NCBI GenBank assembly: GCA_051000755.1
Contig: JBPCNZ010000035.1
Location: 1-7,058 of the forward strand
Source: JALZAH01 sp051000755
GTDB taxonomy: Bacteria; Actinomycetota; Acidimicrobiia; Acidimicrobiales; Palsa-688
DNA: 7,058 nucleotides
Reading direction: 5' to 3'
The notes under the pieces were generated by a model. It was given only the letters and a program-made list of their open reading frames with translations. It was not told the origin of the DNA and made no database searches. The stretch's first letter is position 1. The number at the start of each line of letters is the position of its first letter. Positions 1 to 5,821 of this stretch are shown piece by piece. The translations under genes were made by a program, and so were the position numbers.

Positions 1-188
1 CCGGGCGCCTGCGGTATCCCCACGACGCCCGGGTGTGGTCGCCAGCGGGCCAGACGGGCCGGAAAATCACACGACTGTTATTTCATGTCATCTCAAACGC
101 GCGCCGGTAGGTGGTCAGGGCACTAGCAATCCGAGCCGAGCCGGTTTGCTCTGAGCGGGTTGCCCGGCCCTGGGCCTGGCAGCCCGCC
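1..188. other. Non-coding leader region at the left edge
   Basis: No convincing gene is visible. The short open stretches running in from the left edge stop by about base 155 and resemble no family I know, so a 3' end of an upstream gene cannot be excluded. Bases 1-7 and 26-32 form a 7-bp inverted repeat (CCGGGCG/CGCCCGG, 18-nt loop) without a T tract. Bases 62-100 are clearly richer in A and T than the rest of the window, which fits an intergenic stretch. Confidence 0.5.
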
Positions 189-216
189 TTGGGCAACATG
201 ATGAGGGGTGTACCCT
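189..216 (+). promoter_or_regulatory. Candidate promoter of the WxL-like/DUF916-like pair
   Basis: TTGGGC at 189-194 and TACCCT at 211-216 are separated by 16 nt and fit a housekeeping-type -35/-10 pair (TTGNNN and TANNNT). Transcription would start near 222-224, leaving a leader of about 10 nt that contains the purine-rich GAGAG at 223-227, 5 nt before the ATG at 233. The prediction comes from motif and spacing only. Confidence 0.4.
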
Positions 217-232
217 GAGACTGAGAGTGCTC

Positions 233-825
233 ATGAAAACTCGTAGAGTGGTCATAGCACGGGGATGGCCCATGATGGCGATGGTCTTGAGCGGTGTCAT
301 CACCGTCGTTGGGTTGCCCAGCGCTGCGGCGGCCGGGATCCCGGCGGCGTCATCCGGTCCCGGGAGGGCTCTGCTTGCGGCCAATGGTCGACCCTGGCCA
401 TCACGGTCCAGGCGACGGTGGGCCTGGGTGTGGCGCCCACAGGGGCCGGCACCCGCACCGCCCAGTTGGGCACCGTCACGGTCACGGCGGCCGGGTCACT
501 GGGATTCTTTCTCCCTTCGTTCACCGCTACGGCCTCGAGCACACGCTTCACGACCGGCGGGGGCACGCCCGCGGAGACGGTCTCCAATTCGGCCATCTCC
601 TACTGGTCGGGTCCGGTCACGACCTTCACGGGGCTCCAGACGTCGGTGCCGGGGCAGATGAGCGCAAGCCAGGCACAGGTCCTGTCAACCCCTCGGATTG
701 CCTTCTCGGCGTCGGGCCTCATCCTCAGCATCACCACATCGTGGGACCCGACCATCGTTGTTCACATCCCGGCCGCCGTCGTCGCTGGTACCTACGGCGG
801 CACGATCACCCACTCGGTGGCGTAG
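233..825 (+). CDS. Secreted WxL-like beta-sandwich surface protein, apparently frameshifted
   Basis: This is one gene read in two frames. From ATG 233 the first 34 codons encode a signal peptide: basic MKTRR, a hydrophobic stretch, then PSAAAA ending at 334. That frame then turns into Pro/Arg-rich nonsense and stops at 661. The mature domain lies in the next frame from about 388 to the stop at 823-825. It starts STLAITVQATVGLG and contains FTTGGGTPAETV, YWSGP and the ending AGTYGGTITHSVA. This pattern is typical of small secreted actinobacterial beta-sandwich proteins related to WxL domains. The mature frame has a stop at 244-246, so it cannot carry the signal peptide itself; its first ATG (265) gives an implausible N-terminus. 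A 1-nt deletion or 2-nt insertion between about 335 and 388 would explain the split. It could be a sequencing error, a pseudogene or, least likely, programmed frameshifting. A DUF916-like gene follows 17 nt downstream. Confidence 0.65.
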
Positions 826-842
826 AAAGCGAGCAGAGAGAC

Positions 843-1922
843 ATGCGAAGGCTCCTCGTGGTGATTGCCGGTGTCCTGGCGCTGTGTGGAGTCGTCCCCC
901 CGGTGGCCCACGCGGCCCAGACAGCGGGCCCGGTTCTGCCTGGCCCCACCGTCGGGATCCGGCTCGTCGACGTCCCCACCAGCCGCGCTGACGACCCGCG
1001 CGCCCGCCAGTACATCATCGACCACCTGGTCCCGGGCACCACCATCACCCGGCGCGTCGAGGTGGTCGACAACAACACCGCCACAACCCAGGTGGTCCAG
1101 CTCTACGCCGCCGCAGCCACCGTCGCCAACGGGAGCTTCTTGTTCGGCGCCGGGCGGGCGGCCAATGACCTCTCCGGCTGGACGACCGTCAACCCCCCGG
1201 CGGTAAGCCCGGTCGGGGGGGCCAAAGCCCTGGCAACCGTCACCATAACGGTCCCGGCCAACGCCAGCAGCGGCGAGCGCTACGGAGTGGTCTGGGCCCA
1301 GGTGGCCCCGGCCGTGCCCCGCGGGGGCGGCGTGACTGCCGTCAACCGGGTGGGGGTGCGGATCTATCTGTCGGTGGGGCCCGGCGGTGATCCTGCCACC
1401 GACTTCGCCATCACCGCTCTGGACGCGAGGAGGGCGGCCGATGGGAGCCCCCTCCTGGTGGCCACCGTACGCAACACGGGCGGACGGGCCGTCGATCTCA
1501 GCGGAGAACTGGGTCTCGCCGATGGTCCCGGCGGACTCTCCGCAGGGCCTTTCCCAGCCAAGCTGGGAACGACCCTCGGGCCGGGGCAGGTCGAGCCGGT
1601 CCTGGTCATTCTCGACAAGGCGATCCCCGCAGGCCCTTGGAATGCCCACATCGTGCTCCGCTCGGGCACAACCCAGAGGGATGCGACAACGCGAGTCACG
1701 TTCCCCGCAGGGGCGAGAACGTCGGCGCCTTCTGTAAGAACAACGGCCAGCTCCGGAGGCCCAGGACTCCTGCTGTTGGTCCTCGTCGGGGTGGCCCTGC
1801 TTCTCGCCGTCTTGCTGGCCCTAGCCCTGCTCCGGCGTCGGCGCCGCCGTCCGCCGACGGATCAATCCGGCCCTGCTGCCCATGAGAGCGAACCCGATCG
1901 AGAGCCCACCCACAGGCGCTGA
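843..1922 (+). CDS. DUF916-like (WxL peptidoglycan-binding type) exported protein with C-terminal membrane anchor
   Basis: The product has 359 residues. Residues 1-25 are a signal peptide (MRRLLVVIAG, hydrophobic core, AHAA). Residues 35-178 resemble the DUF916/WxL-protein peptidoglycan-binding domain: DPRARQYIIDHLVPGTTI, the beta strand RRVEVVDNNT, GSFLFG, SGWTTV, then VPANASSGERYGVVWAQV. A second beta-rich domain spans about 187-287 (LLVATVRNTGG, PGQVEPVLVILDK), followed by a short Ser/Thr linker. Residues 306-330 form one membrane helix, followed by RRRRRR (331-336) and a hydrophilic tail of about 23 residues, so the bulk should face outward. In Firmicutes, DUF916 proteins sit beside WxL proteins and help hold them on the wall; the WxL-like gene just upstream suggests the same partnership. 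ATG 843 is chosen because the signal peptide begins there; AGAGAG lies just upstream, rather close for a ribosome site. The open frame upstream of 843 is a shadow of gene 1. Confidence 0.78.
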   Translation: MRRLLVVIAGVLALCGVVPPVAHAAQTAGPVLPGPTVGIRLVDVPTSRADDPRARQYIIDHLVPGTTITRRVEVVDNNTATTQVVQLYAAAATVANGSFLFGAGRAANDLSGWTTVNPPAVSPVGGAKALATVTITVPANASSGERYGVVWAQVAPAVPRGGGVTAVNRVGVRIYLSVGPGGDPATDFAITALDARRAADGSPLLVATVRNTGGRAVDLSGELGLADGPGGLSAGPFPAKLGTTLGPGQVEPVLVILDKAIPAGPWNAHIVLRSGTTQRDATTRVTFPAGARTSAPSVRTTASSGGPGLLLLVLVGVALLLAVLLALALLRRRRRRPPTDQSGPAAHESEPDREPTHRR

Positions 1923-1967
1923 TCAGGACTTGGCCTACACCGGCGCCGCCCCGCTCGTTTGACGGGC

Positions 1968-1980
1968 CCCGTGTCACGGG
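1968..1980. promoter_or_regulatory. Perfect 13-bp palindrome upstream of fxsA
   Basis: CCCGTG-T-CACGGG is a perfect inverted repeat around a central T, in the 100-bp gap between the DUF916-like gene and fxsA. It lies about 43-55 bp before the presumed fxsA transcription start, where a regulator could bind. It could also fold as a 5-bp stem with a GTC loop, but no T tract follows, so a terminator is less likely. Confidence 0.25.
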
Positions 1981-1988
1981 TCGCGCCA

Positions 1989-2015
1989 TTGGAACCGGCC
2001 GGGTGGGAGTACGGT
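1989..2015 (+). promoter_or_regulatory. Candidate leaderless promoter of fxsA
   Basis: TACGGT at 2010-2015 matches the actinobacterial -10 form TANNNT and ends 7 nt before the ATG at 2023, so transcription would begin at or beside the start codon. TTGGAA at 1989-1994 is a possible -35 box with a short 15-nt spacer. No ribosome site lies at a normal distance (GGGAG ends 13 nt before the ATG), which agrees with a leaderless message. Confidence 0.45.
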
Positions 2016-2022
2016 CGACGCT

Positions 2023-2499
2023 ATGCCGATTCTGGTCGCGGCCGTGGTGGGGATCGCCGTCGAGCTGTACGTCCTGGTCGAGGTGGCCAAGGCCATCGGG
2101 GTGGCGCCGGCGATCCTGGCGTTGCTGCTGATCAGCGCGTCGGGGCCGTGGTTGGTCCGCCGGGCCGGCTTCGGTGTGTGGCGCCGCACCCAGCAACGCC
2201 TGGCCGCCGGGGAGCTGCCGGGCCGGGAGGGCCTCGACGGGATCGTGCTGCTGGCCGGCGGGTTGTTGCTGTGCATCCCCGGGTTCGTGACCGACGTGGT
2301 CGGAGCGCTTCTCCTGATTCCCCCCATCCGGCGGCTGGCGGGTCGGGTCCTGGTCGGCCGGCTGGCCCGGCGGGCGGCCACGGTGTCCGCCACGGTCGTC
2401 CGTCGCGGGTCGGAGGGTCCTGTCTTCGACGTGGACAGCCATCCGGCGCCCCCGCCCCGGCCGCCGACACAGCCGGGCGACCCGCCACTCGAGCCCTGA
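2023..2499 (+). CDS. fxsA: FxsA family inner-membrane protein
   Basis: This 158-residue integral membrane protein carries the family signature at residues 79-105: GGLLLCIPGFVTDVVGALLL followed by IPPIRRL. Hydrophobic segments lie at about 2-20, 26-44 and 73-100, with a basic stretch between the second and third. The C-terminal part (about 105-158) is basic, then Pro-rich, and probably cytoplasmic. E. coli FxsA is known for relieving F-plasmid exclusion of phage T7 when overproduced; its normal role is not settled, so no function beyond membrane protein is claimed here. ATG 2023 is supported by the -10 box 7 nt upstream. The stop lies 8 nt before the GTG of the acyltransferase, so the two are probably one transcript. 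Confidence 0.88.
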   Translation: MPILVAAVVGIAVELYVLVEVAKAIGVAPAILALLLISASGPWLVRRAGFGVWRRTQQRLAAGELPGREGLDGIVLLAGGLLLCIPGFVTDVVGALLLIPPIRRLAGRVLVGRLARRAATVSATVVRRGSEGPVFDVDSHPAPPPRPPTQPGDPPLEP

Positions 2500-2507
2500 C
2501 TGAACGG

Positions 2508-4340
2508 GTGACCTTCTCCGAGCGCACCTTTGCCAACGAAGAACGTCTGCCGCGGGTCCCGCTGCCCACCTTGGAGGAGAGTTGCGAAAGGTTCCTGGCG
2601 TGGTGCGCGCCCCTGGTGAACGCCGCGGAGCTGGCGTCGACCGAAGCCGCAGTGGCGGCGTTCCTGCAACCTGATGGTCCCGCTCGCAAGCTGCAAGAAG
2701 CACTCGAGGACTACGACGCCAGCGACGGGGTGGGAAGCTGGCTCGACTCGTTCTGGCCGGATCGGTATCTGGGGCGCCGTGACCGCATCGCCCTCAACGC
2801 CAACTACTTCTTTCTGTTCAAGGACGGGGTGCCGGGCCAGGCGGAACGGGCCGCAGGGCTGATCGCCGGAGCGGTCGACTACAAGCGGCAACTCGACGCC
2901 GAGCGCATCCCACCGGTCGTCCAGCGAGGGCGACCGCTGTCTATGGAGCAGAACCACTACCTGTTCTCCGCCACCCGGATTCCCGGACCGGTACAGGACA
3001 CGGCCCGGGTGCCGTACGGGGACGACGACCCGAGCCCGTCCCGGGCACGCCACATCGTGGTCTTCTGCCGCGGCCACCTCTTCCGGATGGATGTGATCGA
3101 TCCAGAGGGGCGACCCTTTACCCCCGACGAGCTGGCCACGGGGTTGGGCAAGATCATGGGCGCAGGTGCGACACCAGCCCCGCCCGGCGCATCCGTCGGG
3201 CACCTGACCACCAAGGCGCGGGCCGAGTGGGCGGCCAGTCGCCAAGGCCTTCTCGACTGCCACCCCGGCAACGCGGCGATGCTCGACGCCATCGAGGCGG
3301 GTCTCTTCTGCGTCTGCCTCGAGGACTTCGCCCCCAGGGACGCCCATGAGGCGTGCGACCATCTGTTGGCCGGCGACAGCGCCAATCGGTGGTTCGACAA
3401 GGCAATCTCGCTGATCGTCTTCGAGGACGGTACGGCGGGCCTGAACGGGGAGCACGGCAAGCTGGACGGCACCACGGTCGTCAGCTTCATGGACGCCATC
3501 CTCGACTCAGAGATGTCCGCCCGCCGAACCGAGGGTGGGCCCGCCCGCGTGCGCGGGCCGGCAGGCGACGGCGAGCCGGCCTTCGAGGCCATCGAGTTCG
3601 TCCTCGACGCCGACCTGGAGTCCGATGTGGCGGCCGCCGCCGCGTCGTTCGCCGCATACGCGGCCGACACCGCCACCATGATCCTGTCGTTCGACGAATT
3701 CGGGGCAGACCAGATCAAGCAGCTGCGCATGTCGCCGGACGCCTTCGTGCAGATGGCCTATCAGGTGGCCCACAAGCGAGCGCGGGGTTTCGTGGGAGCC
3801 ACCTACGAGTCGATCGCCACCCGCCAGTATCAGCACGGGCGCACGGAGGCCATGCGCGTGGTCACTCCCGAGGTGATGGGGCTGGTGGCGGCCCTGGATG
3901 ACCCCCACGCCGACGACGCCACCCGCAAGACGGCGCTTCGGGCCGCGGCCGACAAGCATGTGGAACGAGCGAAGGAGTGCAGCGCGGGACGGGCACCCGA
4001 GCAACACCTGTGGGAGCTGCAGCTGAGCCAGAAGCGGCACGGTGAGGCCCTGGCCGTGACCGAGTCCTTGGCCCTGTACGAGACCCCGGGCTGGCTCACG
4101 ATGCGTGACGACTACCTGAGCACCAGCTCCGTTCCGTCCAGCAACGTGCAGTACTGGGGTTTCGGGTCGACCAGCGCCCACTGCATCGGTGTCGCCTACG
4201 CATTGCTTCCCGACCGCTTCCACCTGTTCCTGAGCACACCGCGTCCGGTGTGCGATGAGATGGTCGCCTTTGCCGACGAGCTGCGAGAAGCCATCCTCCA
4301 GCTCCAGGATCTGCTCGATGCTGAGCCCGAGGATGACTGA
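2508..4340 (+). CDS. Choline/carnitine O-acyltransferase family protein
   Basis: The 610-residue product has the usual length of this family, which moves acyl groups between CoA and an alcohol such as carnitine. Landmarks in order: PLPTLEESCERFL (18-30); PLSMEQNHYLFSATRIPG (143-160); HIVVFCRGHLFRMDV (182-196); NRWFDKAISLIV (293-304); EHGKLDG (315-321) with catalytic His316 and an acid four residues on; TYESIATRQYQHGRTEAMR (432-450); LSTSSVP (537-543); and the C-terminal GFGSTSAHCIGVAY (551-564). No signal peptide or membrane segment is seen, so it should be cytosolic. By recalled alignment to animal carnitine acetyltransferase, Tyr433 and Thr446 match carnitine-site residues, but the Arg of the DRHLLGL motif is Gln499 (EQHLWEL). 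The acceptor is therefore uncertain. The GTG start follows fxsA by 8 nt; the frame is open further upstream, but only as a shadow of fxsA. The gene ends inside the start of the acylphosphatase gene. Confidence 0.88.
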   Translation: MTFSERTFANEERLPRVPLPTLEESCERFLAWCAPLVNAAELASTEAAVAAFLQPDGPARKLQEALEDYDASDGVGSWLDSFWPDRYLGRRDRIALNANYFFLFKDGVPGQAERAAGLIAGAVDYKRQLDAERIPPVVQRGRPLSMEQNHYLFSATRIPGPVQDTARVPYGDDDPSPSRARHIVVFCRGHLFRMDVIDPEGRPFTPDELATGLGKIMGAGATPAPPGASVGHLTTKARAEWAASRQGLLDCHPGNAAMLDAIEAGLFCVCLEDFAPRDAHEACDHLLAGDSANRWFDKAISLIVFEDGTAGLNGEHGKLDGTTVVSFMDAILDSEMSARRTEGGPARVRGPAGDGEPAFEAIEFVLDADLESDVAAAAASFAAYAADTATMILSFDEFGADQIKQLRMSPDAFVQMAYQVAHKRARGFVGATYESIATRQYQHGRTEAMRVVTPEVMGLVAALDDPHADDATRKTALRAAADKHVERAKECSAGRAPEQHLWELQLSQKRHGEALAVTESLALYETPGWLTMRDDYLSTSSVPSSNVQYWGFGSTSAHCIGVAYALLPDRFHLFLSTPRPVCDEMVAFADELREAILQLQDLLDAEPEDD

Positions 4341-4668
4341 GGTGGCCGGCTCGGGCTCGGTGGCCGGGTCGGGCTCGGTGGCCGGCTCGGGCTCGGCGGT
4401 CCGTTGCCGGGTCGTCATCGAAGGTCGGGTCCAAGGCGTCGGCTACCGGTACACCTGTGCCCGCCGGGCCGCCGACGCGGGCCTGTCCGGTTGGGTGCGC
4501 AACCTGGCCGACGGTTCGGTGGAGGCGGTCTTCGAGGGGCACCCGGCCGCGGTCGAAGCTGTCATCGACTGGTGCCGCCGCGGCCCTCGAGGCGCTCACG
4601 TGGGCCGGGTCACCCTGAGCGACGAGGCGCCCACCGGCGCCGGCGGTGGCTTCGACATCCGCGGCTGA
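4333..4668 (+). CDS. acyP: Acylphosphatase with a repeat-encoded N-terminal extension
   Basis: This 111-residue protein hydrolyses carboxyl-phosphate bonds in small acyl phosphates. The domain starts at about residue 23: VRCRVVIEGRVQGVGYRY, with catalytic Arg39, then GLSGWVRNLADGSVEAVFEG with catalytic Asn57, ending GGGFDIRG. Classical acylphosphatases have about 90-100 residues; the extra N-terminus is three copies of VAGSGS from an 18-bp tandem repeat. ATG 4333 overlaps the acyltransferase stop by 8 nt (ATGACTGA), which suggests translational coupling. In-frame alternatives are ATG 4318 and the GTG codons heading the repeats (4342, 4360, 4378); the last would give a normal-length protein. 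Acyl phosphates and acyl-CoA or acyl-carnitine chemistry are related, but a functional link to the upstream enzyme is inference. Confidence 0.9.
   Translation: MTEVAGSGSVAGSGSVAGSGSAVRCRVVIEGRVQGVGYRYTCARRAADAGLSGWVRNLADGSVEAVFEGHPAAVEAVIDWCRRGPRGAHVGRVTLSDEAPTGAGGGFDIRG
4342..4395 (+). repeat. Three 18-bp tandem repeats at the start of acyP
   Basis: The unit GTGGCCGGCTCGGGCTCG occurs at 4342-4359, 4360-4377 and 4378-4395; only the middle copy differs, by one base (GGG for GGC in the third codon). Each unit encodes VAGSGS in frame, so copy-number change would lengthen or shorten the acylphosphatase by six residues without breaking the frame. Each unit also begins with a potential GTG start. 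Confidence 0.93.
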
Positions 4669-4692
4669 GGCGACCGCCGAGATCACGACCCG

Positions 4693-4715
4693 GCCCCACC
4701 CCGGCTTCGTGGGGC
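4693..4715 (+). terminator. GC-rich hairpin after acyP, possible terminator
   Basis: GCCCCAC (4693-4699) pairs perfectly with GTGGGGC (4709-4715) around a 9-nt loop. It lies 24 nt after the acyP stop and before the -10 box of the next gene, so its place suits the end of the fxsA-acyltransferase-acyP transcript. There is no T tract, so it may be a non-canonical terminator or only an RNA-stabilising hairpin. Confidence 0.4.
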
Positions 4716-4738
4716 GGCTGGCGGCGGTGGTCGGCCAC

Positions 4739-4744
4739 TACCGT
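4739..4744 (+). promoter_or_regulatory. Candidate -10 box of a leaderless gene
   Basis: TACCGT fits TANNNT and ends 8 nt before the GTG at 4753, the spacing expected of a leaderless message. No clear -35 hexamer is visible and no Shine-Dalgarno sequence precedes the GTG. It supports 4753 as the start over the in-frame GTG 4765 and ATG 4768. Confidence 0.4.
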
Positions 4745-4752
4745 CGGACCTC

Positions 4753-5163
4753 GTGGCCCGATTGGTGATGCTGACTGTGGCGCTCGGCGCTCAGGAGACC
4801 AACGGCATGATCTCGATGCTCAGCGGCTTCGTCGAGAGCATCCAGGGACCGCAGCTGCCCATCCGCAACCACCTCTTCGGCGTGGCCCGCCTGCAGGTCG
4901 AGGAGGCGGAACTGGGCCAGCCCATCGTGCTCGTGAGCCGGGTCGAGCACGCCGACGGCGAACAGGTGGCCAGGGTGGAGCTCACCATCGTCGCTCAGAC
5001 CGGACCTGACTACACCCGGGAGCTGCCCCACGGCGTCAACCTCGTCTTCCCCCTCGATCTCGAGTTTCGCCGCGAGGGCCTGTACCGGCTCAGCCTGACC
5101 GCCGCCGGGGAGCTGCTCGGGGAGGCGCCCCTGCGGGTGTCCGCCCAATTCCCCACCATGTGA
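4753..5163 (+). CDS. Small protein resembling the DUF6941 family
   Basis: The 136-residue product has no signal peptide or membrane segment and is probably cytosolic. Its layout resembles small DUF6941-type proteins: an N-terminal strand, then GAQETNGMISMLSG (12-25), a central region with VEHADGEQVARVEL (64-77), and a C-terminal beta section with FPLDLEFRREGLYRLSLTAAGELLGEAPLRV split over 99-129. The ending 'pleasant strand, turn with G-E, strand' fits a small beta-sandwich. I recognise the pattern from memory only, and the family has no known function. GTG 4753 is chosen because a TANNNT box lies 8 nt upstream; the frame is open back to the acyP stop but has no earlier start codon. It converges on the sigma-factor gene, with an 84-nt gap (5164-5247) in which I see no clear terminator. 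Confidence 0.68.
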   Translation: MARLVMLTVALGAQETNGMISMLSGFVESIQGPQLPIRNHLFGVARLQVEEAELGQPIVLVSRVEHADGEQVARVELTIVAQTGPDYTRELPHGVNLVFPLDLEFRREGLYRLSLTAAGELLGEAPLRVSAQFPTM

Positions 5164-5247
5164 CCTGCTAGGTGCATCCCTGGGTCTTGGGTTCACCCGA
5201 TTCTTTGCGGACCGGCCCATCTGAGCGCAGCGGCGGCCGTCGTTCCC

Positions 5248-5784
5248 TCAGGTCGGATCGCAGCCGGCCCGCAGGTCCTGGCGGGCCTCTTCCAGGTGCT
5301 TGCGGACCGTCCCGGAAGCGATGCCCAGGATCTCCGCGGCATCGGCGGTCGGGAAGCCGAGGACCAGGCACAACACGGCGCACTGGCGGCGGCGGGGTGG
5401 CATCCGGGCCAGGACCACCTGGACGGACACCGTGGTGGTGGCGTCGTGTTCAGTGCTGGGAGCCGGGAGGGGCCCGGGAAAATGCTCGGGGTGGGAGCGA
5501 CGCCGCTCGGCTCGCCGCAGCAACCGGAACGCACTGCGATAGACGTATCCGGCCGGGTTCGCTCCCCGGCGAACCCGTCGCCAATGCGGCAAGGCCCGGG
5601 CGAAGGCCTCCTGGGCCAGATCCTCGGCGGAGGCCGGGTCGGCGCCAGCTAGGCGCAGGGCCCTCGTCACCCTCCGGTAGTGGCCCTGGTAGCAGGCAAC
5701 GAAGTCCCGGGTGACGAGTCTCCCTTCACCACCCCGGTCTCCGTGCCCATCAGCTGGGGCAGACTCTGCCGGATCGTCGGCCAC
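5248..5784 (-). CDS. ECF-type RNA polymerase sigma factor (sigma-70 family)
   Basis: The 178-residue product has the two-domain build of ECF sigma factors. Region 2 spans about 27-92 (DFVACYQGHYRRVTRALRL, then ASAEDLAQEAFARALPHW and the -10 recognition helix area NPAGYVYRSAFRLLRR). A linker follows at about 93-120, then region 4 at about 122-173 (LARMPPRRRQCAVLCLVLGF, then helix-turn-helix TADAAEILGIASGTVRKHLEEA). It directs RNA polymerase to a set of promoters that cannot be read here. GTG 5784 is the only good start before region 2; it gives an acidic and Gly-rich tail of about 25 residues that is longer than usual. The gene lies 37 nt downstream of the membrane-protein gene on the same strand, so the two are probably one operon and the membrane protein may control it. 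Confidence 0.85.
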   Translation of the reverse strand: MADDPAESAPADGHGDRGGEGRLVTRDFVACYQGHYRRVTRALRLAGADPASAEDLAQEAFARALPHWRRVRRGANPAGYVYRSAFRLLRRAERRRSHPEHFPGPLPAPSTEHDATTTVSVQVVLARMPPRRRQCAVLCLVLGFPTADAAEILGIASGTVRKHLEEARQDLRAGCDPT

Positions 5785-5821
5785 ATCCCATGCTGTCAGT
5801 GCCGATCGCCGCCTTGGGCCG

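Noticed and set aside
201..230. GGGGTGTACCCTGAGA resembles part of a thiamine pyrophosphate riboswitch
   Set aside because: The second conserved arm of that element is absent before the start codon, and the downstream gene is a surface protein.
294..842. Open frame extending the DUF916-like gene upstream to 294
   Set aside because: The added sequence is His/Gly/Arg-rich shadow of gene 1; the signal peptide begins exactly at ATG 843.
1959..2507. Open frame extending the acyltransferase upstream to 1959
   Set aside because: It is the shifted shadow of fxsA, which has a clear family signature; the domain begins after GTG 2508.
1696..3455. Long minus-strand frames (1696-2703 and 1974-3455)
   Set aside because: Low-complexity Arg/Gly/Pro translations with no family pattern, opposite well-recognised forward genes; common in GC-rich DNA.
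3507..4418. Minus-strand frame of about 300 codons
   Set aside because: Antisense to the acyltransferase and acylphosphatase; its EPATEP repeats are the mirror of the VAGSGS repeats.
5220..5252. CTGAG/CTCAG inverted repeat between the convergent genes as a shared terminator
   Set aside because: Only 5 bp of stem with a long loop, and it overlaps the sigma stop codon; no T tract.
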